The notes beneath the pieces were generated by a model that was given only the letters and a program-made list of their open reading frames with translations, made no database searches and was not told the origin of the DNA. From assembly GCA_027484825.1 (NCBI GenBank), contig JAIXSE010000016.1, positions 310,001 through 374,000 of the forward strand: 64,000 nt of DNA, written 5' to 3'. Made by a program: the position numbers and the translations under genes. Origin of the DNA: Rubrivivax sp. (GTDB lineage Bacteria; Pseudomonadota; Gammaproteobacteria; Burkholderiales; Burkholderiaceae_C). Shown in pieces: positions 8,932-16,728 of this stretch (position 1 is its first letter; the number at the start of each line of letters is the position of its first letter).

Positions 8932-9261
8932 TCAGGACCGGGAGCCGCCCATGATGACCGCCATGCCGGCCAGGCACAGCACGATGCCGATCCAGTCGGT
9001 GGCCGAGGGCTTGACCTTGTCCACGAGCATCAACCACACGATGGCCACGCCGATGTAAATGCCGCCATAGGCCGCATAGACGCGCCCCGAGGCTGTCGGA
9101 TGCAGGGTCAGCAGCCACGCGAAAGCGGCCAGACTGAAAGCCGCTGGCAGGAGCAGCCATGCCGACTGACCTTGCCGCAGCCAGAGATAGGGCAGGTAGC
9201 AACCCACGATTTCCGCGAGTGCGGTGAGCACAAACAATGCAAAGGTTTTGAGGAGCGCCAT
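8932..9261 (-). CDS. YnfA-like small membrane protein (UPF0060)
   Basis: The product of 109 residues has four transmembrane helices, matching the 105-110-residue UPF0060/YnfA family. Family hallmarks are visible: an N-terminal helix ending [16 protein letters not shown], then [25 protein letters not shown], then [12 protein letters not shown] before the last helix. YnfA proteins resemble small multidrug resistance transporters and probably work as dimers. The substrate here is unknown. I chose the Met at 9261 because upstream residues are not hydrophobic and the length then fits the family. Confidence 0.9.
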   Translation of the reverse strand: MALLKTFALFVLTALAEIVGCYLPYLWLRQGQSAWLLLPAAFSLAAFAWLLTLHPTASGRVYAAYGGIYIGVAIVWLMLVDKVKPSATDWIGIVLCLAGMAVIMGGSRS

Positions 9262-9384
9262 GCGCGGATTGTCATGTGCTGCGAAAACCGGCGAGTGGCG
9301 GGCCGACGACATTGCAAGACAGCCGGACGTTCGGTCCCCGCAGATGTCGTTGCTGAGGTGGTCGCTCAGTCGCTCAGTCGCTGG

Positions 9385-10191
9385 TCAGGTGGTCGCGGAG
9401 TCGGGCGCCAGAGCGCCCAGCCGCTGATACGCCGCCAGCACCGCCTCCGACCCATAAATCCGCTCCAGACGCCGCACGGTGAAGTGGCCGCGGCTCATGT
9501 CCTGGAAGTGGCTCACAAAGAGGAAGTTGATGGTGCCGCCGGCCACCGCCCCGATCACCGGCACCGCCTGGGCGGCGAGCTTTTCCGTGACCTGCACCTG
9601 GAATCGCGTGGCAATGGCCGCAATCAGGCGCACCAGCACCGGCGCCCCCTCGCCAGCGGCGGCGTTGGCCACCAGATAGTCCGCGGCTTCGCTCAACAGT
9701 TTGGCCATGCTGGACCGCAGTGCCAGATAGCCGGATTCGCCAGCGTCGTCCTTGTCCGTCGGCCCGCCCATGCCGAACACCTTCAGGCATTCGAGCTTGA
9801 CCTCCGGGCTGTGGAGGTCTTCCCCATTGGCGCGGGCGATGTCGGCAATGGAGCGGAAGATCACGCCGGTGGAGACCGGCAGTTCCACCGGCAGTGCCGC
9901 GAGTCCGAAGAACCCGCCCGCCGCCCCGCTGACCGTGGCCAGCATCTTGTGCAGGCGAGGTGAATCCAGGGCGGGGGTCTTGTCCATGGTGCCCAGCGCG
10001 CCGGCAAGCGTCACCTTCAGCGCTTTCTCCGTGGCGGTTGCCACGACCGCCTTGGCGGACTTTGGAAGTCCTGCCAGCGCGTATTCAATCGGTCGCCCCA
10101 GCAGATGGGACGTGCGCGCCATGAAGCCGGGGTTCTCCAGCAGTTGATGGGCCTGCTGCAGTTCTTGAAGATGCTGTGGGGAGAGGGGCAT
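9385..10191 (-). CDS. EcsC family protein
   Basis: This 268-residue protein begins [36 protein letters not shown] and carries features of the EcsC domain: an Ala/Gly-rich helical core with [25 protein letters not shown], and a C-terminal [34 protein letters not shown]. EcsC was named from Bacillus subtilis, where it sits beside the EcsAB transporter. Its molecular role is undefined, and family members probably associate with the membrane. A start at 10191 gives the usual N-terminus. The gene lies immediately downstream of the decayed transposase. Confidence 0.88.
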   Translation of the reverse strand: MPLSPQHLQELQQAHQLLENPGFMARTSHLLGRPIEYALAGLPKSAKAVVATATEKALKVTLAGALGTMDKTPALDSPRLHKMLATVSGAAGGFFGLAALPVELPVSTGVIFRSIADIARANGEDLHSPEVKLECLKVFGMGGPTDKDDAGESGYLALRSSMAKLLSEAADYLVANAAAGEGAPVLVRLIAAIATRFQVQVTEKLAAQAVPVIGAVAGGTINFLFVSHFQDMSRGHFTVRRLERIYGSEAVLAAYQRLGALAPDSATT

Positions 10192-10239
10192 GGGAGGAGT
10201 CCTGCTTCCGGAGCGCGGTCGCCGGGTTGAGGCAATCGG

Positions 10240-10730
10240 CACGCCTGATCACAGTAACAGAGGGCCAGCGGCTCCAGGCAGCCTTGACGATCTGGCTGGT
10301 GTTCTTGAACAGCCCGCGGTGGCGAACTTTGGTGAAGCCGAACTGCCGCTGCAACACGCGGAACGGATGCTCGCCCTTGGCGCGGAGGCTGGCCTTCATC
10401 CTCTCCGCGCGCTCGGCGATGAAGTCGGGCTCGATGAACGGTTGAGCAGGCGCCGCTCGCCGGGGCGCATCGTCACGTGCCACGTCGGTCCTGCGGCCTC
10501 GGGACGCTTGCGAACCCCCTGGTAGCCGGCGTCGCCAAACGCGACCTCTTCATCGCAGTGGAGCAGCGCTCCTCAGCGTGGCGTCCACGGAAGTCCCCGA
10601 GCGCAGCATAAGGCCCTTGTATCCCAGCAAATCGCTGACCACGCGGAGCATGTCCGAGGTCGGGTGGTGCTCCTCCAAGAGCTGGCGGAAACGAGGAATC
10701 GTCGTCGCGTCTGGCAGCCTTAGTCTCGCT
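10240..10730 (-). pseudogene. Decayed IS5-family transposase remnant
   Basis: Pieces of one IS5-type transposase follow one another on the minus strand in different frames. The first (about 10730-10550) reads LRLPDATTIPRFRQLLEEHH and ends at GTSVDATL. A second frame gives [19 protein letters not shown], then [12 protein letters not shown] third gives [20 protein letters not shown], then [11 protein letters not shown]. The order matches the family, but the central segment between VDATL and FGDAGYQG is missing and at least two frameshifts separate the pieces. It cannot encode an active enzyme. I did not identify terminal inverted repeats or a target duplication. Confidence 0.85.
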
Positions 10731-12258
10731 GAACCCAGTCCGGCAGCTCCGACGGATCCACCTCCTGCATAAGGGCCGATCCGGTGTTCACCGGCTGCTG
10801 TATCACCGGCTGTTCTATCACCGGCTCCTCTATCACCGGCTGCGGAGGGCGGGCCAGGTTGAAGTCGTTGTGCTCGACCTTGTCGAGCTGCTGCGCCATG
10901 CGCCCCATGTTTTGTCGCTGTTTCCCAATCTCCTGCATGGCCAGGGATCGATCCTCGGAGGAGGTCTGAAGGTTGAGGCCCTTGTCGATTGCCTCCCACT
11001 TCGCGACCTTCGCCTCCTGGATATTCCTCTGGAAGTGAATGCGGTTGATCTGCTTCTTGAATGTCTGGTCGGGGAGCCGAGTGCCGTACAACGAAAACCA
11101 CCAGGTGTCCTTGGCTGAAGCTGCCATTGAAAGCCCTGCGGCCGTCTCCAGCGTCAGGTTGTCCGTGCCATCCTTCATGACGACCCCTGCCCAATGAAAA
11201 TTCCAGCCGAAGCTCCCATGCTCTGGCCCTTCGAGCCCGGCGTAATAGTTGGACCCGATCTTCGGGGAATGGAACAGTCCATCCTCGCGAGAACGTTCCC
11301 GCTCGCCACCGACGATTTCACTGACGCACTGCGCGCAGTCATTGGGCAGGATGATGGCGGTTTCGTTCGCGATCTCCCTGGCGATGAAGGTCTGGATGGC
11401 CTCCCTGAGCTTTTCCAGATCCGCCATCAGTCGCTGGTGATCCTTGTGCTCCTTGTAGCCAAAGAAAGCGACCGCAATCTCTGTTCTGATCAAGTCGCCA
11501 TTGGGTGTGCCAGTCACCCAGCGGTTGGCGTCGATCACCGTCGTCTCGGTTGGTGGAAACGACTTGCTGTCCTCACCCACCGTCTTCATGAACTTCCGAT
11601 AGGTGTCGAGGAAATCCCTCAGTGTCCCGATATAGACGTTGTGCTTCGGGGCGATGGTCGTGGGGTCATCTCCGAAGGAAGGGCCCAGGGCCAGACGCGG
11701 ATCCTTGGATGGCATCCGGGCCGGGTTGTAGGTCGGCATGACGGCAAAGTGGTCCCCAAGGACGATTTCTGACATCTGCTGCTCATCCTCTGGCAGGCTC
11801 AGCTTGAAGTCTCGTCCGTTGACGGGCTGCAGCAGGATCTGGGACTTCGACTGCAGCGCGTCGTTGGCCTGGTCGAACATCCGACGTGTTGCAAACACCT
11901 GCTTCTGGGCCATCCAGATGATGTTGCCCCCTTCCGAAATGCGCGCCTCCGGTGCCATGTCCTGGCGCCCCAGTTGGGTCGGGCTGAAATAGCGCTGCAC
12001 CGGAGCCTTCCTGTTCGACCCGGGAGGTGGCGTGGCGCCCTGGCTGGCCAGTGCGGGCTCCAGGGCTCGCCGCTGGGCAAGCATGCGGGGAGATTGATTG
12101 ACGAAGGCCTGCAGCGTTTGCTGCTGCTGAGTTTTCGCTAGTGGTAGCGCCTGCGGCACGGGTGCCAGCAGCCAGTTACGCTGGACCGGATCCTGTTCCC
12201 GCGGGGCCGAGGCGGCCTCATGCCCATCGTCCCCGGTGCTCCTTTCTCGATTTCTCAT
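10720..12258 (-). CDS. Accessory protein with VQR-type N-terminal leader and predicted Cys/His domain
   Basis: This 512-residue protein has no signal peptide. Residues 20-91 contain two PVQR motifs (24-27 and 86-89) around LQAFVNQSPRMLAQRRALE, a pattern I associate with leaders of toxin-like proteins carrying DUF4157 and proteins near contractile injection systems. The central part has NDCAQC (C308, C311). A downstream block reads NFHWAGVVMKDGTDNLTLET (H355, E371) and then WWFSLYG (386-391). The Cys, His-hydrophobic and Leu-Glu arrangement resembles a papain-like or transglutaminase-like catalytic core; this is inference. The C-terminus has a PVIEE/PVIEQ/PVIQQ pentapeptide repeat. The stop codon lies where the IS5 remnant begins, so the original 3' end may be lost. 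No injection-system genes are in the window. Confidence 0.7.
   Translation of the reverse strand: MRNRERSTGDDGHEAASAPREQDPVQRNWLLAPVPQALPLAKTQQQQTLQAFVNQSPRMLAQRRALEPALASQGATPPPGSNRKAPVQRYFSPTQLGRQDMAPEARISEGGNIIWMAQKQVFATRRMFDQANDALQSKSQILLQPVNGRDFKLSLPEDEQQMSEIVLGDHFAVMPTYNPARMPSKDPRLALGPSFGDDPTTIAPKHNVYIGTLRDFLDTYRKFMKTVGEDSKSFPPTETTVIDANRWVTGTPNGDLIRTEIAVAFFGYKEHKDHQRLMADLEKLREAIQTFIAREIANETAIILPNDCAQCVSEIVGGERERSREDGLFHSPKIGSNYYAGLEGPEHGSFGWNFHWAGVVMKDGTDNLTLETAAGLSMAASAKDTWWFSLYGTRLPDQTFKKQINRIHFQRNIQEAKVAKWEAIDKGLNLQTSSEDRSLAMQEIGKQRQNMGRMAQQLDKVEHNDFNLARPPQPVIEEPVIEQPVIQQPVNTGSALMQEVDPSELPDWVQRD
10784..10848. repeat. 15-bp repeat encoding PVI(E/Q)(E/Q) pentapeptides
   Basis: Four near-identical 15-base units (core TATCACCGGCT on the plus strand) encode the PVIEE-PVIEQ-PVIQQ-PVNTG tract near the C-terminus of the minus-strand VQR-type protein. 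The unit is in frame, so copy-number change would only lengthen or shorten the tract. Confidence 0.75.
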
Positions 12259-12486
12259 GCGACCTCTCCTGGCATGTTGCGGCCCTCTTGACCGAGGCTA
12301 GCCAAGCTTGATGCTGGGGGCTATCAGCAGAACGCTGAGATTGCGGGTTAGCGGATCCTCAGCCGCCTCTGAGTTGCGCCACGATGTCAACGACGGGCAA
12401 GCTGTGGTGGTGCATTGCTTGTGCGTCGCCTCTGCGTTTCAGGCCAGCGGTACATGACGGCTCTGCAACTTCAAATTTTCACTTGC

Positions 12487-12509
12487 AATTAACTTCGTAG
12501 TTAATTAAC
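12487..12509. promoter_or_regulatory. Candidate ArsR-type operator
   Basis: A perfect inverted repeat, AATTAAC (12487-12493), a 6-base spacer and GTTAATT (12500-12506), overlaps a second palindrome GTTAATTAAC (12500-12509). It is AT-rich in a GC-rich region and lies 14 bases before the ArsR-family start codon, where an autoregulating repressor would be expected to bind. Confidence 0.65.
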
Positions 12510-12522
12510 CTTTTGGCCAACT

Positions 12523-12930
12523 ATGAAAGACACCCTCAGCCAGACCTTCTCGGCGCTCTCCGATCCGACGCGGCGCGCGATGCTTGCGCGGCTGTCGCAA
12601 GGCGAGGCCCACGTGTCGGAGCTGGCGCAGCCCTTCCTCGAGACCATGAGCTTGCCAGCCATCACGAAGCATCTGAAGGTGCTGGAGCGTGCAGGCCTCG
12701 TCACCAAGTCACGCGATGCGCAATGGCGCCCCTGCCGTCTGAACGGCGCGCCGTTGAAGGACGCCACCGACTGGATGGCGCAGTACCGCCAATTCTGGGA
12801 AGCCAGCTTCGATCGGCTGGAGGCCTATCTGAAGACCGTCACTGACAGCCCGAACGGTGCGGACAGCGAAGAAGCCAGCACCATCACCAACAAGGAGAAG
12901 GCCCGTGGCCATCGCAAGCCGACCCGATGA
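12523..12930 (+). CDS. ArsR-family transcriptional regulator
   Basis: This 135-residue winged-helix protein begins MKDTLSQTFSALSDPTRRAML, the usual ArsR opening. It continues with EGMSLPAITKHLKVLERAGL-type helix-turn-helix sequence (here ETMSLPAITKHLKVLERAGL) and a wing at TKSRDAQWRPCRL. It lacks the ELCVCDL metal-binding Cys motif, so it is not a metal sensor of the classical type. It belongs to the group usually paired with AHSA1/SRPBCC proteins. Its 3' end overlaps the downstream SRPBCC gene by 26 bases. A palindromic operator just upstream suggests autorepression. Confidence 0.9.
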   Translation: MKDTLSQTFSALSDPTRRAMLARLSQGEAHVSELAQPFLETMSLPAITKHLKVLERAGLVTKSRDAQWRPCRLNGAPLKDATDWMAQYRQFWEASFDRLEAYLKTVTDSPNGADSEEASTITNKEKARGHRKPTR

Positions 12931-13864
12931 AATCGTCATCATCCGCCTCTACGACGCCCCCGTGAAAGCGGTGTGGGACGCCTGGACCGACCCGGAACAA
13001 ACCGCCCAATGGTGGGGCCCGCGGGGCTTCACCATCACGACGCATGCCAAAGACCTGCGCCCCGGCGGGCACTGGACCTACACGATGCATGGCCCGGACG
13101 GCACCGACTGGCCCAACAAGACGCTCTACCACGAGGTCGTCGAGCTGCAGCGCCTGGTCTATGACCACGGCAGCGACGGCACCAGCCCGCCGCTGTTCCG
13201 CGTGACAGTGACGTTCTCGGAAACGAATGGACGCACCCGCATGGAGATGACCATGCGCTGCCCCTCGCCCGAAGCCGCCGAGGCCACGCGCGGCATCATC
13301 AAGCACCACAGCGGCAATTCCACCTGGGACCGCCTGGCCGAGTACCTGGAAGAAGAGTCCGGCAAGGACGTGTTCGTCATCAACCGCTCCTTCGACGCCG
13401 ACATCCGAACGGTCTTCGAAATGTGGGTGGACTTGAATCACTTCGCCCAGTGGATGGGTCCGGCTGGCTCCGCCATGAGGGTATTGGCAGGTGGCGTCAA
13501 CGAAGGTGGCAGCCTGCACTACGAGATGACGAACGCAGAAGGCATGGTCATGTACGGGCAGGTGCACTATCAAACCATCCGCCCGCCGCACCTGCTGACC
13601 TATGTGCAGAACTTCAGCGATCGCGACGGCCGCCTCGTCAAGCCGCCGTTCGCGCCGTCATGGCCTGATGCGATCCTGACCACGGTGACCTTCGCGGAGG
13701 AAGGCCCGGGCTGCACGCGTGTGACCGTGCGCTGGGAAGTGCACGGCGCTGCCACCGACACCGAGCGCGCAACCTTCCACGACGCGAAGGCGGGCATGAC
13801 CGGAGGCTGGACAGGATCGTTTGACAAGCTGGAGGCGGAACTGGCGCGGCGCGCATCTGCCTGA
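12905..13864 (+). CDS. Tandem AHSA1/SRPBCC-domain protein
   Basis: I chose the GTG at 12905 because AAGGAG lies seven bases before it; it gives 319 residues. Two SRPBCC (START-like) domains of the AHSA1 type lie in series. The first, about residues 5-150, begins IVIIRLYDAPVKAVWDAWTDPEQTAQWWGP. The second, about 160-315, begins VFVINRSFDADIRTVFEMWVDLNHFAQWMGP. Each has the WxxWTDP...QWWGP-like signature. The domain binds hydrophobic ligands or acts as a co-chaperone-like module. The usual partner is a single-domain protein, so this is a fused duplication. The gene is translationally coupled to the ArsR-family gene. Confidence 0.9.
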   Translation: MAIASRPDEIVIIRLYDAPVKAVWDAWTDPEQTAQWWGPRGFTITTHAKDLRPGGHWTYTMHGPDGTDWPNKTLYHEVVELQRLVYDHGSDGTSPPLFRVTVTFSETNGRTRMEMTMRCPSPEAAEATRGIIKHHSGNSTWDRLAEYLEEESGKDVFVINRSFDADIRTVFEMWVDLNHFAQWMGPAGSAMRVLAGGVNEGGSLHYEMTNAEGMVMYGQVHYQTIRPPHLLTYVQNFSDRDGRLVKPPFAPSWPDAILTTVTFAEEGPGCTRVTVRWEVHGAATDTERATFHDAKAGMTGGWTGSFDKLEAELARRASA

Positions 13865-14000
13865 TCCTGTTGGAATCCATGTGAGGCATCACCAAGCCTG
13901 GAAGCGCAGACCTCGCGGACGACGAGTGGGATGGGCGGCACTCATGGAACCGCTCACCAACGAGCAGAGCAAAGTTGCACCACCACGACTTCCCCGCAGA

Positions 14001-14025
14001 AACTCAACGGCTCAACGGCTCAACG
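14001..14025. repeat. 8-bp tandem repeat (CTCAACGG x3)
   Basis: Three perfect CTCAACGG units lie in the 270-base gap between the AHSA1 gene and the convergent J-domain gene. I see no gene in the rest of this gap. Confidence 0.75.
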
Positions 14026-14136
14026 GCATCGGGGTGACGCTGGGGCGGTGGTGAACCTGCGCAACGACAGGACGGCGCAGCATGCTGCCTCAACCCGTCC
14101 GGCTCGACCTTTGGGACCACGGCCCGCGCACTGCCT

Positions 14137-15975
14137 TCACCGGGTCTCCTCCGTGCGCACCAGCGCCATCCCCATCCGCCAGCCCAGACGCTGAGCCATC
14201 AATCCCGCGCCCAAAAGCCCACACACCAGCGGCACAAACGCCGCCAGGGCCCAAGCCGACTCCGGCCCATACACGTGCAGCAGCGCGGCCGCGATCATCA
14301 TGGACCCGGCCGCCAGCCCCATGCCCGAGCGAACCGTCAGCCACCCCGCCAGCACCGGCAACGCCGCTGTCCCCAGCAGCAAGGCCGCGCGCCATCCGCC
14401 GGCCGGTGCGCCGGGGTGCAGGTTCCGCGCCTCTTCCGCGTCCGACTCCGGTCGATAGAGGCCTTGCTGCAGGATGATCGGTCCCGCCAGCACCCATCCC
14501 GCGATCAGGGACGAGACCCAGTAAGGCGGCCGACTCGGCATCAGCGCCATCACACAGCCCCACATCACGAACGACGTCACAAACAGGTCGCGCCGCGGCA
14601 TGGCCAGCAGCAGTCCCACGGCCAGTACAGCGATCCAGGCCAGACCCGCGTTCGGCCCCAGCCTCTGCCCGACATGCGCCACCAGCCCGGCACTGCTGAT
14701 GCAAACCAAGCCGATCCACGGCATCCACCGTCGCCAGCTCGTGCGAACGAGGTTGGACAACGCCGTTTCCGACAGCAGCATGGTCGGCAGGGACACTGCC
14801 GTATGCAGAATCATGGCCAGGAAGGGGACGACGGAGGCCATGACCGCGAATGCGGCGAACTGCTCCGAATCAAATCGATGCTGATATTGGATACCCCCCA
14901 CCGCCGCCATCACCAGAGCCATCGGAATGCACTGACTGGCGGGGATCTTCAAGAGGCTGCGCATCGGTGACTCCGGTGCGCCCAGCCGCGCCCAGGTGGT
15001 CCAGTCCAGACGGGAGACGTGGGTGATCAAGGCATGACCCATCAAGGCCGTCGCCAGCCAGGCGCGCAGGGCAAGCAACACCAGGCCGCTGTTGACCCAG
15101 CGCAGCAGGGTCGCAATGGGGCCGAACTGCCGAACGATCCCTTCGTCCACCACGGGCAGCAGCGTGTCCGCCCGCAGCGTCTTGAGCTTGGCCACGCGTT
15201 GATAGCCCAGCAGACGCTCTGAACGGAAATCGGTGATCCAGCCGAAGTGCTCGAGAAGCAGGTGCATCAAGGGGCGGGATCCGGCGCCGTTGAGCTTGAT
15301 CAGCAGATCGGCCAGCCGCACCGAGGCCTCTTCCGAGGCCAGCAGCGGCAGGCGCAGCAGTTCCTCGCGCAGGTCCGGGAGCGCTTGGTTGAGCCGGTCC
15401 GGGCCCTCAAAGGCCAGCGCTTCCAGCCAGAGGCACAAGTCCTGGGGGGAGCGGGCAGGGCGTAGGTCCTGTGCTTCTTGCTGGACGTGCTGCGGTGGTG
15501 CTTCGGGCAGCTTCAGCGGGGGACGGGGGCGCGGGGACGGCTGCTCGATGGGCGTCGACGGCTGCTCGGGCCTCGCAGGAGCCGCCACGGGTTCGGCGAT
15601 AGCCGCAGGAGCGGACGCATGCTCCAACTCTGGCTCAGCCAAAGGGCTGCGCACCGGCACAGGTTTCACAGGCGGCCCTGATGGCCTGGATGGCCCGGAT
15701 GACTCAGGCTGCCCGGACGGCCCTGCGCCATCCCCCAATTCGACCTCTCCGGCCGCCTCCCGCCGCATCTGCTCCGCCCGCGCAAACCGCACCACCCGGT
15801 CGTAGGCTTCCCGCAGCGTCTGGTAGGCCGCGGCGTCATCATCCGGCCGCGTCACCCGCAGCGTGTCGGCATACGCTCGCTTGATGACCTTGAGGTCCAC
15901 ACTCGGGCCAGGCAAGCCCATCAGGGCACAGTCGCGCCGCCAGAACTCGTACTGTTCAGGACTCATCGTCTGCAT
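14137..15975 (-). CDS. Membrane protein with N-terminal J-like domain
   Basis: Residues 1-66 resemble a DnaJ J-domain: VDLKVIKRAYADTLRVTRPDDDAAAYQTLREAYDRVVRFA. The loop reads TRPDDD, so the canonical HPD has its His replaced by Arg. A long Pro/Ser/Glu-rich linker follows, about residues 75-160. The second half holds around ten hydrophobic segments. Similar J-like membrane proteins occur in proteobacteria as putative Hsp70 partners. The missing His, needed to stimulate DnaK ATPase in known J-proteins, argues against simple co-chaperone activity. The start at 15975 opens MQTMSPEQYEFW; the Met three codons later is equally possible. There is no operon partner. Confidence 0.75.
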   Translation of the reverse strand: MQTMSPEQYEFWRRDCALMGLPGPSVDLKVIKRAYADTLRVTRPDDDAAAYQTLREAYDRVVRFARAEQMRREAAGEVELGDGAGPSGQPESSGPSRPSGPPVKPVPVRSPLAEPELEHASAPAAIAEPVAAPARPEQPSTPIEQPSPRPRPPLKLPEAPPQHVQQEAQDLRPARSPQDLCLWLEALAFEGPDRLNQALPDLREELLRLPLLASEEASVRLADLLIKLNGAGSRPLMHLLLEHFGWITDFRSERLLGYQRVAKLKTLRADTLLPVVDEGIVRQFGPIATLLRWVNSGLVLLALRAWLATALMGHALITHVSRLDWTTWARLGAPESPMRSLLKIPASQCIPMALVMAAVGGIQYQHRFDSEQFAAFAVMASVVPFLAMILHTAVSLPTMLLSETALSNLVRTSWRRWMPWIGLVCISSAGLVAHVGQRLGPNAGLAWIAVLAVGLLLAMPRRDLFVTSFVMWGCVMALMPSRPPYWVSSLIAGWVLAGPIILQQGLYRPESDAEEARNLHPGAPAGGWRAALLLGTAALPVLAGWLTVRSGMGLAAGSMMIAAALLHVYGPESAWALAAFVPLVCGLLGAGLMAQRLGWRMGMALVRTEETR

Positions 15976-16231
15976 GGTCAGCCCTCAACACCCTTGCCGG
16001 CGGATCGAGCCAAAGGACGCCCGCCCGCAGGCCGCATGGCGGCGGGCAATGAATGGTGACGGCATGAACAATCCTCCCGAGCCCGGCGTCCCTGTGACGC
16101 GCGGCTTCTAGCGCGGCGGCTCTGCGGCCCCCGCATGTTGTGGTCGGGAGGAAATATACGTGAGCGTGGCCGTGGACCTGCGGGTGTCAGGCCTGCAGTT
16201 TGGGTAATCCACTACGTCATTGACGACCCAT

Positions 16232-16699
16232 TCACAGGCCCAAGCGCGGCCCCATGCCCTGTCGCAGCCGCAGCGCCAGCGGCACCAGCATCGCCCCCAC
16301 CGCATAGGCCGCCACATCGCCCCAGTCCGCGACGCTCCCCACGATGATGCGCAGCACCGGCTGCTGAATCTGCCAGTCCATCACGCCGCAGACGTATTGC
16401 GACAGTTCCACCATGCACGCCACGCAGAACGACAGGGTGGCAATGCGCCACACCGGCGCCGCCACCAGCATTGCCACCAGCGCATGCACCCACGCCACCA
16501 CGATGACGTCGCCGGCCCACCACCGCAGCCACGGCACATCGCGGCCGACGGTGGCAATGGCCACCTCCGCCAGGAAGATCAGCAGGGCCCAACCGGCATA
16601 GGCGCCACTGAATCTCCATCGCCACACCGCTGCGCGGGCAGTGGGTTGCGAGCATGCGGGGGAGTCGGCTGCGGCGCCGCGGACGTTGGCGAGTTTCAT
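16232..16699 (-). CDS. DUF2809 family membrane protein
   Basis: This 155-residue inner membrane protein has four to five helices. The arrangement GDVIVVAWVHALVAML, then VELSQYVCGVMDWQIQ, then GSVADWGDVAAYAVGAML matches DUF2809, a small VanZ-like family in which the acidic residues of GD, EL/SQ and DWxDxxAY are conserved. Function is unknown. The start codon lies only 30 bases after the stop of the patatin gene on the same strand, so it may be the last gene of the RND efflux operon. I see no gene between its end and the J-domain gene. Confidence 0.72.
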   Translation of the reverse strand: MKLANVRGAAADSPACSQPTARAAVWRWRFSGAYAGWALLIFLAEVAIATVGRDVPWLRWWAGDVIVVAWVHALVAMLVAAPVWRIATLSFCVACMVELSQYVCGVMDWQIQQPVLRIIVGSVADWGDVAAYAVGAMLVPLALRLRQGMGPRLGL

Positions 16700-16728
16700 G
16701 CCGGTGAGCGTAAGCCGGCTCGGTGTGC

